A DNA stretch of 34,334 nucleotides from Clostridium psychrophilum (GCF_018861705.1 NZ_JAHLEC010000034.1:1-34334); one strand, 5' to 3'. Positions 1-7,947 are shown, numbered from the stretch's first letter. The notes: generated by a model from the letters alone, not told the origin. A program made the numbers and translations.

Positions 1-19
1 CGTTATTTTTGCAAAACAT
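1..19 (-). CDS. First codons of a divergent leftward gene (partial)
   Basis: On the minus strand an AGGAGG ribosome binding site (about 26-31) is followed by an ATG at 17-19 and reads M-F-C-K-N-N off the window edge. Only six codons are visible, so no function can be given. Its divergent position next to an efflux-type transporter makes a transcriptional regulator of that transporter one possibility, which is inference only. Confidence 0.45.
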
Positions 20-61
20 AGTAATCCTCCTCTACGTACTGATTTTGATATTATTATATCA

Positions 62-86
62 TAATTACTACGTTTGGAAGTAATTA
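62..86. promoter_or_regulatory. Inverted repeat between divergent genes (candidate operator)
   Basis: TAATTACT at 62-69 and AGTAATTA at 79-86 form a perfect 8-bp inverted repeat with a 9-base spacer. It lies between the start of the leftward gene and the rightward transporter gene, where a dimeric regulator would be expected to bind. No regulator is visible in the window to tie it to. Confidence 0.35.
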
Positions 87-158
87 CAAGCTTTTTGTGG
101 GATAATCATAACATTAATTTTATTACCATAAAATAAACTAGAAGGAATAGATATATTT

Positions 159-1412
159 ATGAAAATTTGGAAAAGAAATTTAATTGTTTGTTGGTTTGGA
201 ACATTTGTTACAATGGTAGGCATTAGTCAAATAGCCCCTATTATGCCCCTTTACATAAAACAGTTAGGAATATATAATACAGCAGAAATAGAGCAAATAT
301 CAGGAATTGTTTTTGGAGTAACATATATTTTATCAGCAATCTTTTCACCAATATGGGGTTATGCAGCAGACAAAATTGGGAGAAAACCTATGCTTTTACG
401 CGCAAGTCTTGGGATGTCTATTGTAGTCGGAAGTATGGGACTGGCTCAAAATGTATATCAACTGATAGGATTAAGAATGCTTCAGGGAGTGATAAGCGGT
501 TATTGTACAGCGTGTATTACTCTTGTAGCAACTCAGACAGAAAAAAGACATGTAGGATGGGCGCTGGGTGTGCTTTCAACTGCATCTGTTTCTGGTTCTC
601 TACTTGGGCCCCTAATTGGTGGATCTTTGGATGAAATTTTAGGATTACAATTTACATTCTTTTTAACTGGGATACTAACATTTGTTGCATTCATTGCAAC
701 TTTGTTGTTTGTTAAAGAGACATTCGTACCAGAAGAAAAAAAGGTTTTAAGCACCAAAGAAGTATGGCGGCAATTACCTGATTCTAGCCTTATTATAACT
801 ATGTTTGTAACTTCATTTGTGTTACAACTAGCCTATTTTTCTATTGAGCCTATAATAACTGTATATATATCTCAGTTATCAAATAATGCATCACATATTG
901 CACTCATTTCTGGTATGGTATTTTCAGCAGCTGGACTCTCAAGTGTAATAGCTGCTCCTAGACTTGGAAAATTGTCTGATAAGATTGGACCACAAAAGGT
1001 TATGCTTATAGCTCTTATTGTGGCGGGAATTATATTTATACCTCAAGCTTTTGTGAAAAACCCATGGCAGCTAATGGGACTACGTTTTCTACTTGGATTT
1101 GCAACTGCTGGATTAATTCCATCAATTAATTCATTACTTAAAAAGGTAACTCCAGATGCCATTGCCGGAAGGGTCTTTGGATTTAATATGTCTGCATTTT
1201 ACTTAGGAAGCTTTGGTGGTTCTGTTTTTGGAGGACAAATAGCAGCACATTTGGGGATTAAATATGTGTTTTTTATTACAAGTAGTTTACTTCTCCTAAA
1301 TGCAATATGGTTTTATAATAAAGCGTTTAAAAAATTAAATTTGATTACTAAAGCAAACAATATTGAGAAAAAACAATCTAAAAATAGAAACATTAGTAAC
1401 ATATTATTGTGA
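159..1412 (+). CDS. MFS multidrug efflux-type transporter (DHA1-like)
   Basis: A 417-residue polytopic membrane protein of the major facilitator superfamily with about twelve hydrophobic segments, the usual length for a drug:proton antiporter. MFS motif A is clear near residues 67-77 (GYAADKIGRKP), and a weaker half-repeat copy follows in the C-terminal half (GKLSDKIGPQK). The loop after TM5 carries LGPLIGG, resembling the motif C region typical of exporters. It likely sits in the cytoplasmic membrane and exports a small toxic compound using the proton gradient; the substrate cannot be read from sequence. The ATG start follows AGAAGGAATAG. It is divergent from a gene at the window edge, with an inverted repeat between them that may be its control site. 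The C-terminus is hydrophilic and Lys/Asn-rich. Confidence 0.85.
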   Translation: MKIWKRNLIVCWFGTFVTMVGISQIAPIMPLYIKQLGIYNTAEIEQISGIVFGVTYILSAIFSPIWGYAADKIGRKPMLLRASLGMSIVVGSMGLAQNVYQLIGLRMLQGVISGYCTACITLVATQTEKRHVGWALGVLSTASVSGSLLGPLIGGSLDEILGLQFTFFLTGILTFVAFIATLLFVKETFVPEEKKVLSTKEVWRQLPDSSLIITMFVTSFVLQLAYFSIEPIITVYISQLSNNASHIALISGMVFSAAGLSSVIAAPRLGKLSDKIGPQKVMLIALIVAGIIFIPQAFVKNPWQLMGLRFLLGFATAGLIPSINSLLKKVTPDAIAGRVFGFNMSAFYLGSFGGSVFGGQIAAHLGIKYVFFITSSLLLLNAIWFYNKAFKKLNLITKANNIEKKQSKNRNISNILL

Positions 1413-1540
1413 TTTAAGAAAATTATCATTGCTATTATATTTTTATCAGGTACCATAAGAATTTACAAAGTGATTAAATATAGTAACATGTTAAATTAAG
1501 TTATTATATTTAAAAGAATATAACTTTGGGGGATAGTTCA

Positions 1541-2263
1541 ATGGTGTTTAAGCGGTTAAGTAAAAAGCATACTATTTATTTAATTTCATTATTTGTATTC
1601 TTAATAGTTGTTTTTATATTAGATTTCAAAAATATAATTAGTGCTCTAAACAATATAATTAGTGCTCTAAACAATAGGTCTGTTGAACATATAGTATCAT
1701 TGATTAGGTCTTGGGGATGGGCTGCTCCGCTATTAAGTATTCTCTTAATGATACTCCATTCTGTAGTATATCTTATTCCATCATTTTTGATAATTGGAGC
1801 AAATGGAACTATTTTTGGAATGTTTTGGGGGATAATTATATCTTGGGTTGGTACTATGATGGAAGGGACTGTTTCTTTTTATTTAGCTAGATTCCTAGGA
1901 GAAGTATTTGTGAAAAAAATTGTCCATAGCGAAAATCTATGGGAAAAAGTTGATGAAATAAATAATAAACATGGATTCAAGGTTATATTGATGGATAGGT
2001 TACTTCCTTTTGTTCCACTTGATCTTTTAAGTTATTTAGCAGGCTTAAGTAGTATGAAGCTAATACCATTTTTAATTTCTACGGGCATAGGCATTTTACC
2101 AGCCACCATTTCTTACGCATTTTTAGGTAGCCAAATATCTAAATTAGGTTCTTACTCAATGTCATCAACTATAATTGTTTTATTAATAATAATTATAGCA
2201 ATAATTTGTTTTATAAAAGTGGTAATCCAAAAAACAAATAATAAATCCTTCTTAAATCATTAG
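1541..2263 (+). CDS. TVP38/TMEM64 (DedA/SNARE-associated) family membrane protein
   Basis: A 240-residue integral membrane protein. The core reads FLIIGANGTIFGMFWG, then GTMMEGTVSFYLARFLG, then DRLLPFVPLDLLSYLAGLS, which is the glycine-rich SNARE-associated/VTT signature of the DedA/TVP38 superfamily. Family members are membrane proteins linked to lipid scrambling or flipping and envelope homeostasis; a specific role here is unknown. The ATG at 1541 is chosen over an upstream in-frame TTG at 1526 because GGGGGA (1528-1533) is then correctly spaced as ribosome binding site. Near residues 29-44 a 21-base direct duplication gives NIISALN twice in a row, just after the first hydrophobic segment. 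No convincing terminator follows. Confidence 0.8.
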   Translation: MVFKRLSKKHTIYLISLFVFLIVVFILDFKNIISALNNIISALNNRSVEHIVSLIRSWGWAAPLLSILLMILHSVVYLIPSFLIIGANGTIFGMFWGIIISWVGTMMEGTVSFYLARFLGEVFVKKIVHSENLWEKVDEINNKHGFKVILMDRLLPFVPLDLLSYLAGLSSMKLIPFLISTGIGILPATISYAFLGSQISKLGSYSMSSTIIVLLIIIIAIICFIKVVIQKTNNKSFLNH

Positions 2264-2775
2264 TAATAAAAGCAATAAAAATTCTTGTTTCTTCTGTTTT
2301 AAACTTTTTACCTTAAACTATAATCTTATATTTAAAATGGCATTTCTGACATCACATCATCATCTTACTTTCTAATGTATCTAATTACATATTTACTTTT
2401 CAATCTCTAATTATAGATTATCACTTGCAATATTTTACTGCTTTTTTCATGATTCAATTCTCAAATCAATTACCCTATGTAGGGTTGATAAATTTTGCTG
2501 TTCAGATTTAATTATTTTAGTAATGTTATATATTAAGGTGTACGATTTTTTTGTTTACCAGAATAGAACAAAAAAACCTAGCAATTTCACTAGGCTAAAA
2601 TAAGAAAAGAAAAACTAATATACAATATCAAACAATTAAAGAATACGATACGACAGAATATTCATAACATATTCAAAAGGTTCTAGATTCCTTGAAAACA
2701 AAACTTAAATTTAATCCAATTTAACTACGCGCATCTTTATATATTCCCTTACATATAGGGTTATTATAGAAAATA
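2264..2775. other. Long A/T-rich region without a recognisable gene
   Basis: No open frame with a ribosome binding site was found on either strand. It contains a hairpin with a T-run on the minus strand (about 2568-2594) and two short CCCT...AGGG hairpins (about 2473-2482 and 2743-2757). It is probably intergenic, possibly with decayed sequence. Confidence 0.5.
2566..2594 (-). terminator. Minus-strand hairpin with T-run
   Basis: Read on the minus strand, CCTAG...CTAGG is followed by a run of seven T. It looks like a weak intrinsic terminator for leftward transcription, although no leftward gene ends here. It could back up the stronger terminator at 2776-2803. Confidence 0.4.
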
Positions 2776-2803
2776 AGCTCCATGGGCCTAATCCCATGGA
2801 GCT
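2776..2803 (-). terminator. Terminator of the zinc-ribbon gene
   Basis: AGCTCCATGGG (2776-2786) pairs perfectly with CCCATGGAGCT (2793-2803) around a 6-base loop. On the minus strand it follows the stop codon of the small zinc-ribbon gene by about 20 bases and is followed by a T-rich stretch. Confidence 0.75.
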
Positions 2804-2823
2804 AGTAATAAAAAAATTACCTG

Positions 2824-2976
2824 CTATTTGCTTCTTTGTATTTTTCTTGCTTTTCTGCAATCAGCGCATCTTTTAGGTTCATTTTCGAATCCTTTTTCTT
2901 TGTAGAATTCTTGTTCACCTTCGGTAAATGTGAATTCTTTACCACAATTAATACAAACTAAATTTTTATCTGCCAT
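2824..2976 (-). CDS. Small zinc-ribbon protein (zf-trcl-like)
   Basis: A 50-residue minus-strand gene. The protein starts MADKNLVCINCGKEFTFTEG and continues to a second pair, CADC. Two CxxC knuckles at residues 8/11 and 37/40 should bind one zinc ion. The EF(T)FTEGEQEFYxxKGF pattern between them matches the probable zinc-ribbon domain proteins (PF13451 type) common in clostridia, whose function is unknown. It has a GGGAGG ribosome binding site upstream and a strong terminator downstream, so it appears to be a single-gene leftward unit. The lysine/arginine-rich tail would suit nucleic acid binding, which is inference. Confidence 0.85.
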   Translation of the reverse strand: MADKNLVCINCGKEFTFTEGEQEFYKEKGFENEPKRCADCRKARKIQRSK

Positions 2977-3070
2977 TATAAAATTGCCTCCCATATAATT
3001 ATGTTAACACTGTTATATACTATGTAGTAATGGAACATTTCGTACCCAAAACGACCATAACAGTTGTTAA

Positions 3071-3187
3071 ATGATTGATGTTTGTTGTTGGGAAGATGGA
3101 AGAACATTAGATACTTCATATTTAAGTCATAAGTTCTTTGAAATAGTTAATGGTGATTTTGAATCAATATTTTTAGAAGATTTTTAG
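3071..3187 (+). pseudogene. Possible gene remnant (38 codons) ending in an 11-bp repeat tract
   Basis: An open stretch starting at ATG 3071 encodes 38 residues of protein-like composition (begins MIDVCCWEDGRTLD) but has no evident ribosome binding site. It stops inside a tandem repeat of an 11-bp unit, whose length changes frame with every copy. It may be the truncated remains of a larger gene or chance. No homolog is recognised. Confidence 0.2.
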
Positions 3188-3212
3188 AAGATTTTTAGAA
3201 GATTTTTGGAAG
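3169..3212 (+). repeat. 11-bp tandem repeat, four copies
   Basis: Unit ATTTTTAGAAG occurs at 3169-3179, 3180-3190 and 3191-3201, with a fourth copy at 3202-3212 carrying one change (ATTTTTGGAAG). It lies just before the terminator shared with the tRNA-Leu gene. Confidence 0.85.
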
Positions 3213-3219
3213 AAAATAA

Positions 3220-3259
3220 AAAAGCCTTAGTAAATTATCTATAATTTACTAAGGCTTTT
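3220..3259. terminator. Bidirectional terminator after tRNA-Leu(CAA)
   Basis: A perfect 19-bp stem (3220-3238 with 3241-3259) has a 2-base nominal loop, and A-run and T-run on its two sides. It ends leftward transcription of the tRNA-Leu at 3268-3354 and could also stop rightward transcription. Confidence 0.85.
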
Positions 3260-3267
3260 GCTATAAC

Positions 3268-3354
3268 TGGTGCCGGAGGCGGGAATCGAACCCGCACGGT
3301 ATTGCTACCACTGGATTTTGAGTCCAGCGCGTCTGCCAGTTCCACCACTTCGGC
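3268..3354 (-). tRNA. tRNA-Leu (anticodon CAA)
   Basis: The minus strand folds into a class II tRNA with a long variable arm. The anticodon stem is CTGGA/TCCAG around loop CTCAAAA, giving anticodon CAA for UUG codons. The T arm is GCGGG-TTCGATT-CCCGC, and the 3' CCA is encoded. The acceptor stem GCCGAAG/CTCCGGC has one A-C mismatch at the fifth pair, which is unusual but leaves six good pairs. A strong terminator follows at 3220-3259. Confidence 0.95.
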
Positions 3355-3774
3355 ATGTCTGACAAAAAATATTTTACCATATATAAATAATTATTGCAAT
3401 AGCAATATATAAATTTTATGCACATTACTTGCTTTATTAAGCAAGATTATTTCTTGAAATCGGGTTGTATTGGAAAAATATTTATTCTTTTATAGGATTC
3501 TAGAGGAAGTTTGCTAGTTTTAGGGCACATTATTGGTATAATATATATGAAATAATTTTTTAAATACAAAAGTCAGATAAATTCAACTGGAAGTTAAGAA
3601 TATAATATGTTAAAATTTCTAAATGGAGGGGAAGCTAGTAAAGAAACCCTTAAAACCATAGTATAAGGAATATACTGGGTTATGAATTTGATATTTTTAT
3701 TTATGAAGTATATTATAAAATAGAATATAGCGCAATATTTTAGGTTATAAACATAGTAGAAAGAAGGGATTAGA
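3355..3774 (+). other. Leader region upstream of polA
   Basis: About 420 bases lie without a gene between the leftward tRNA and polA. A TATAAT box at 3537-3542 is the likeliest -10 for polA, though no good -35 is spaced to it. A structured element at 3645-3681 pairs AACCC with GGGTT around an inner AGTATA/TATACT stem. A 12-codon open stretch begins at ATG 3623 but is not supported by anything else. Confidence 0.4.
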
Positions 3775-6390
3775 ATGTCTAAGGAAAGGCTATTAATTTT
3801 AGATGGTCATAGTCTTATGTATAGAGCTTTTTATGCATTACCAGCTCTAACAAACTCTGATGGAATATACACTAATGCAGTTTATGGTTTTACAACGATG
3901 CTTTTAAAGATGAAGGAAGAGTTTAAGCCAGATTATATTGTTACAACATTTGATAGGCGAGCACCTACTTTCCGTCATGAAGAATATAAAGATTATAAGG
4001 CAGGTAGAAAAAAAATGCCTGATGAGCTACAAGGACAATTTGCTCTAGTTAGAGAACTTTTAAAGAAAATGGCTATAGATATATATGAACTAGATGGTTT
4101 TGAGGCTGACGATTTAATGGGAACATTATCTGTGTTTGCAGAAAAAGAAGGACTTGAAGTTTTTATAATAACAGGAGATAGAGATGCACTTCAGCTTGCA
4201 ACAGATAATGTTAAAGTTGTAATAAATAAAAAAGGAATGTCAGAAAAAGAAATATATGATAGAAATAGAATGATAGAAGAATATGGAGTAACTCCTACAG
4301 AATTTATAGATGTAAAGGGGCTAATGGGTGATTCATCTGATAATATTCCAGGTGTGCCAGGAGTAGGTCAAAAAACTGCTTACAAGCTTATAAAAGAGTA
4401 TAAGAGTATAGAAAACATTCTAATGAATCTTGAAAAAATCAGTGGCAAAAAACTTGTGGAGAATCTAACAACTTATAGTGAACAGGCTATTTTTAGCAAG
4501 AAATTAGCTACTATTATTACATGTGTTCCTATGGAGATAGATTTAGAATCTATTAAGTCCAAAGAAAATTTTGATATACGTGCTGTAAAAGATTTATTTT
4601 ATAAATTACAATTTAAATCTTTAATAAGCAGAATACAAGATAATGAAGATACAGTTGAGGAAACTTTTTCTGCTGAATTTGATGTAATAGATAAGATAAT
4701 TCAACTTGAAGAGATCACACGTCAAATAAAAGATACTATTTATATAATTTTTGATATAGAAAACACAAATATATTTACTAAAATTAGTATAAATAACATA
4801 TACCTTAATTACAATGAAAAAAACTATTTGATTAAGATTACTGATTTATTTAATGAAGATGAAGAGAAAGCTATAAAATATTTAAAAATTATACTTGAAA
4901 GTACAGAAATTAAAAAGGTAAGCCATGCTGTAAAAAATGCTTACACTGCTCTTAATAAAAAAGGAATTAAATTGCAAGGAGTAAAATTTGATACTGAACT
5001 TGCTGCTTATCTGCTTGATTCAGCTAAAAAAGAGTATAGTCTAGAAACTCTTATGGATATTAATCTTAGAATCAGTATCCAAGGTGAAGGTCATGCAAAA
5101 GAAATTAATAAAGTAGCATTATTAAAAGGTCTTTATGTGATACTAAAAAAGAAAATTGAAGAGTATAGAATGGAAAAACTTTTATATACTGTGGAACAAC
5201 CATTAACAGAGGCTATATCATATATGGAAGCTGAAGGGTTTACAATAGACAGAGATAATTTAGAGAAACTTGGTGTAAAGTTTGCTGCAGAGATAGCCAA
5301 CTTAGAAAAAACTATTTTTGATTTATCCGGAGAAGAATTTAATATAAAATCTCCTAAACAATTAGGTAAGATATTATTTGAAAAATTGGATTTACCTGTT
5401 ATAAAGAAAACAAAAACAGGATATTCAACCAATGCAGAGGTATTAGAGGCATTATCAGATAAACATCCTATTATTGTAGAAATAACTAGGTATAGACAAC
5501 TAACAAAGATTTTTTCAACATATATTGAAGGGCTACAAGCAGTTATTGATACAGATGGTAGAATACATTCAAACTTTACGCAAACAGTTACAACAACAGG
5601 AAGATTATCAAGTACAGAGCCTAATCTGCAAAATATACCAATAAGACATGAAATGGGTAGAGCTATAAGGCGAGCGTTTATACCACACAACGATCAGTGC
5701 GTTATATTATCTGCGGATTACTCACAGATAGAGCTTAGGGTACTTGCTCATATTGCAGGTGATACAAATTTAATTGAAGCATTCATTGCACATAGTGACA
5801 TCCATACTAAAACAGCATCTGAGGTATTTAATGTACCAATGGCTGAAGTTACAAAACTTATGAGAAGTAATGCAAAGGCTGTAAACTTTGGGATAGTCTA
5901 TGGTATTGGTGAATTTAGTTTAGCAAAAGATTTAAACATATCAAGGAAAGACGCTAAAAACTATATAGAAACTTATTTTGAGAGATATCCTAATGTTAAA
6001 AAATATATGAAGGATATAGTTGTTGAAGCTGAAGAAAATAATAGTGTTACAACAATACTTAATCGACGTAGATTTATACCTGAAATAAACTCTTCAAACA
6101 AAATGGTAAAAGCTGCTGGAGTAAGGCTTGCTATGAATACACCTATACAAGGAAGCGCAGCAGATATTATAAAACTTGCTATGATAAATGTATTTGATAA
6201 ATTAAAGGAAGAAGGATTAAAAAGTACTTTAATTCTTCAAGTTCATGATGAATTAATATTAAATGTATATAAGGATGAACTTAAGCAAGTTGAAATTTTA
6301 GTTAAAGACCAAATGGAAAATGTTGTTAAACTATTAGTGCCTTTAGAAGTTGAAATAAGTACAGGGGATACTTGGTACGAGGCTAAGTAA
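3775..6390 (+). CDS. polA: DNA polymerase I
   Basis: An 871-residue family A DNA polymerase for Okazaki-fragment processing and repair synthesis. The N-terminal 5'-3' exonuclease domain (about 1-300) shows DGHSLMYRAF, DGFEADDL, TGDRDALQL and MGDSSDNIPGVPGVGQK. The central 3'-5' exonuclease-like domain is degenerate: Asp327/Glu329 of the DxE motif remain, but the Exo II Asp is replaced (NAYTAL) and no YxxxD Exo III motif is present. Proofreading is therefore probably lost, as in Bacillus Pol I. The polymerase domain has motif A (DYSQIELR, Asp648), motif B (KAVNFGIVYG, Lys701) and motif C (QVHDEL, Asp825). The motif B Phe favours discrimination against dideoxynucleotides. The ATG follows AGAAGGGATTAGA. 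coaE and a transglycosylase gene follow in the same direction. Confidence 0.97.
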   Translation: MSKERLLILDGHSLMYRAFYALPALTNSDGIYTNAVYGFTTMLLKMKEEFKPDYIVTTFDRRAPTFRHEEYKDYKAGRKKMPDELQGQFALVRELLKKMAIDIYELDGFEADDLMGTLSVFAEKEGLEVFIITGDRDALQLATDNVKVVINKKGMSEKEIYDRNRMIEEYGVTPTEFIDVKGLMGDSSDNIPGVPGVGQKTAYKLIKEYKSIENILMNLEKISGKKLVENLTTYSEQAIFSKKLATIITCVPMEIDLESIKSKENFDIRAVKDLFYKLQFKSLISRIQDNEDTVEETFSAEFDVIDKIIQLEEITRQIKDTIYIIFDIENTNIFTKISINNIYLNYNEKNYLIKITDLFNEDEEKAIKYLKIILESTEIKKVSHAVKNAYTALNKKGIKLQGVKFDTELAAYLLDSAKKEYSLETLMDINLRISIQGEGHAKEINKVALLKGLYVILKKKIEEYRMEKLLYTVEQPLTEAISYMEAEGFTIDRDNLEKLGVKFAAEIANLEKTIFDLSGEEFNIKSPKQLGKILFEKLDLPVIKKTKTGYSTNAEVLEALSDKHPIIVEITRYRQLTKIFSTYIEGLQAVIDTDGRIHSNFTQTVTTTGRLSSTEPNLQNIPIRHEMGRAIRRAFIPHNDQCVILSADYSQIELRVLAHIAGDTNLIEAFIAHSDIHTKTASEVFNVPMAEVTKLMRSNAKAVNFGIVYGIGEFSLAKDLNISRKDAKNYIETYFERYPNVKKYMKDIVVEAEENNSVTTILNRRRFIPEINSSNKMVKAAGVRLAMNTPIQGSAADIIKLAMINVFDKLKEEGLKSTLILQVHDELILNVYKDELKQVEILVKDQMENVVKLLVPLEVEISTGDTWYEAK

Positions 6391-6465
6391 TAAGGAAAAG
6401 CTAGTGGTTAAACCTATAAAGCTATATTCTTAGATTTTAACTATAAAAAAGTAGGGGAGAAGAAA

Positions 6466-7074
6466 ATGCTAAAGGTAGGAATAACAGGTGGCATCGGTAG
6501 TGGAAAAAGTACTGTAACTAATATGCTTAGTGAAAAAGGTTATCACATTATTGATGCAGACATTGTCTCTAGGGAGGTTTTCATAATATACCCTGAGATA
6601 AATAGTGAAATTAAAGAAAAATTCGGATATGAGTTTTTTGACGAATATGGTGAACTAAATAGAAAAATACTTGGAAACTATATATTCAAGAGTGATAAAC
6701 GTAGAAAAAAACTTGAAAGTATAATTATGCCTTTTATAAGAAAAGAAATAATTAGCAAAATAAAAATATGTGAGGACAAAAACTTAAAATTGTGTTTTCT
6801 GGATGCACCTACTTTAATAGAGAATAAGTTACATACAAGTATGGATGTAACTATTTTAGTATGGGTAGATAGTGATATTCAAATACAAAGAGTTGCATCT
6901 CGTGATGGTTTAAAAACAGATCAAATAATGGATAGAATAAGAGCTCAAATGCCAATGAATGAGAAAAAAAAATATGCAGATTATATTATTGATAATGGAG
7001 GAAGTATTATCAATACAGAAATGCAATTAAACCTAATTCTTACCCAGCTCGAAAGGTTAAAAGTGAAGTTATGA
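6466..7074 (+). CDS. coaE: Dephospho-CoA kinase
   Basis: A 202-residue cytoplasmic kinase that phosphorylates the 3'-hydroxyl of dephospho-CoA, the last step of coenzyme A synthesis. The P-loop GITGGIGSGKST lies at residues 5-16, followed by DADIVSREV, which matches the conserved DAD(x)xxR region of CoaE. The lid region is RVASRDGL, and the R-x-Q-M-P motif (RIRAQMP) is present. The length is normal. The ATG follows a GGGGAGAAG ribosome binding site. It sits behind polA, a common order in clostridia, and overlaps the next gene by 4 bases (ATGA), so the two are likely translationally coupled. Confidence 0.95.
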   Translation: MLKVGITGGIGSGKSTVTNMLSEKGYHIIDADIVSREVFIIYPEINSEIKEKFGYEFFDEYGELNRKILGNYIFKSDKRRKKLESIIMPFIRKEIISKIKICEDKNLKLCFLDAPTLIENKLHTSMDVTILVWVDSDIQIQRVASRDGLKTDQIMDRIRAQMPMNEKKKYADYIIDNGGSIINTEMQLNLILTQLERLKVKL

Positions 7075-7646
7075 AGGTTAAAAAAATTATAAAAATTTTA
7101 AGTCTAATTTGTTTAGTTATTATATTAATCAATATAAAAAGTATTTTTAAAACCTTTTATCCTTTAAAAAATGAAAATTTGATTATTAAATACTCACAAC
7201 GTTACAATGTTGATCCTTGTTTGGTTGCTGCTGTAATTAGGGCAGAAAGTAATTTTGATGGAAGTGCTGTGTCACATAGAGGGGCTTATGGGCTTATGCA
7301 GATAATGCCTGATACAGCACAATGGATTGCTATAAATATGAAATTAAAAAATTTTAATGTTGAAAAATTATATGATAACGAAATTAACATTGCTATGGGA
7401 TGTTGGTATTTGAATAATTTAAATAATGAATTTAGTGGAGATATAGAATTAGAGCTTGCAGCATATAATGGCGGACGTGGAAACGTTCAAAAATGGCTTA
7501 AGAATCCCGAATATTCTAGTGATGGAAAAACATTAATTAGTATTCCTTTTAAGGAAACAGATAAGTATGTAAAAAAAGTAAAGACAAATTACAATATCTA
7601 TTTAAAATTATATGGTGAAGGATTAAAATTATCTAATGTAAAATAA
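7071..7646 (+). CDS. Membrane-anchored lytic transglycosylase (SLT family)
   Basis: A 191-residue protein with one N-terminal hydrophobic segment (about residues 8-25) that should act as a signal anchor, placing the catalytic domain outside the membrane. The SLT core is clear: catalytic Glu59 in AVIRAESNFD, then SHRGAYGLMQIMPDTA, then ELAAYNGG. Such enzymes cleave the MurNAc-GlcNAc bond of peptidoglycan, forming 1,6-anhydromuramic ends. It overlaps coaE by 4 bases and has no separate promoter visible, so it is probably the last gene of the polA-coaE unit. The order polA-coaE-slt is familiar in Clostridium. Confidence 0.93.
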   Translation: MKVKKIIKILSLICLVIILINIKSIFKTFYPLKNENLIIKYSQRYNVDPCLVAAVIRAESNFDGSAVSHRGAYGLMQIMPDTAQWIAINMKLKNFNVEKLYDNEINIAMGCWYLNNLNNEFSGDIELELAAYNGGRGNVQKWLKNPEYSSDGKTLISIPFKETDKYVKKVKTNYNIYLKLYGEGLKLSNVK

Positions 7647-7689
7647 TTAATTAGTTATTTTTAAATTCAACTAAAAACAGATAAAAATC

Positions 7690-7719
7690 TTGACAACTTG
7701 TTTTAATGTGATATATAAT
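7690..7719 (+). promoter_or_regulatory. Strong promoter of tRNA-Leu(AAG)
   Basis: A consensus -35 TTGACA (7690-7695) and -10 TATAAT (7714-7719) are separated by 18 bases, giving a near-perfect vegetative promoter. It is about 75 bases upstream of the tRNA. A long inverted repeat begins at the last base of the -10 box. Confidence 0.85.
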
Positions 7720-7767
7720 TAACATCGTAGTCAAAAGGATTGCAAGAACGTGTGACTACGATGTTAA
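7719..7767 (+). repeat. 14-bp inverted repeat in the tRNA-Leu leader
   Basis: TTAACATCGTAGTC (7719-7732) is the exact reverse complement of GACTACGATGTTAA (7754-7767), with a 21-base spacer. It starts at the edge of the -10 box, so it is either an operator or a hairpin at the 5' end of the pre-tRNA. No T-run follows at once, so a terminator is unlikely. Confidence 0.8.
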
Positions 7768-7792
7768 TCCTTATTATAAGACAATAATATTT

Positions 7793-7874
7793 GCGATAGT
7801 GGCGGAATGGCAGACGCGCACGTTTAAGGGACGTGTGGGAGACCATACGGGTTCAAGTCCCGTCTGTCGCACCA
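7793..7874 (+). tRNA. tRNA-Leu (anticodon AAG)
   Basis: An 82-base class II tRNA. The acceptor GCGATAG/CTGTCGC has one T-G pair, the D stem is GCG/CGC, the anticodon stem CACGT/ACGTG and the T arm ACGGG-TTCAAGT-CCCGT, with encoded CCA. The variable arm is short (TGG-GAGA-CCA). The anticodon loop TTAAGGG gives anticodon AAG, for CUU codons. A34 is less usual in bacteria than GAG and would be a substrate for a TadA-like deaminase if converted to inosine. It has its own promoter and terminator. Confidence 0.95.
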
Positions 7875-7887
7875 TGTTAAACTAAGT

Positions 7888-7922
7888 AGTATCAGCACTC
7901 TGTAGGTGTTGGTACTTTTTTT
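7888..7922 (+). terminator. Terminator of tRNA-Leu(AAG)
   Basis: AGTATCAGCAC (7888-7898) pairs with GTGTTGGTACT (7906-7916), including G-U pairs, and runs into seven T. Confidence 0.85.
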
Positions 7923-7947
7923 ATTCAAAGAAGAAGTGCCAAAACTT

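Noticed and set aside
3616-3690. Riboswitch or leader peptide before polA
   Set aside because: A modest hairpin and a 12-codon open stretch exist, but match no known class and have no terminator or sequestering arm that I can see.
5133-5690. 185-codon minus-strand open frame inside polA
   Set aside because: Antisense shadow of the polymerase domain; no start signals.
3775-6390. Proofreading activity of Pol I
   Set aside because: Although the DxE of Exo I remains, the Exo II Asp and Exo III Tyr/Asp are missing.
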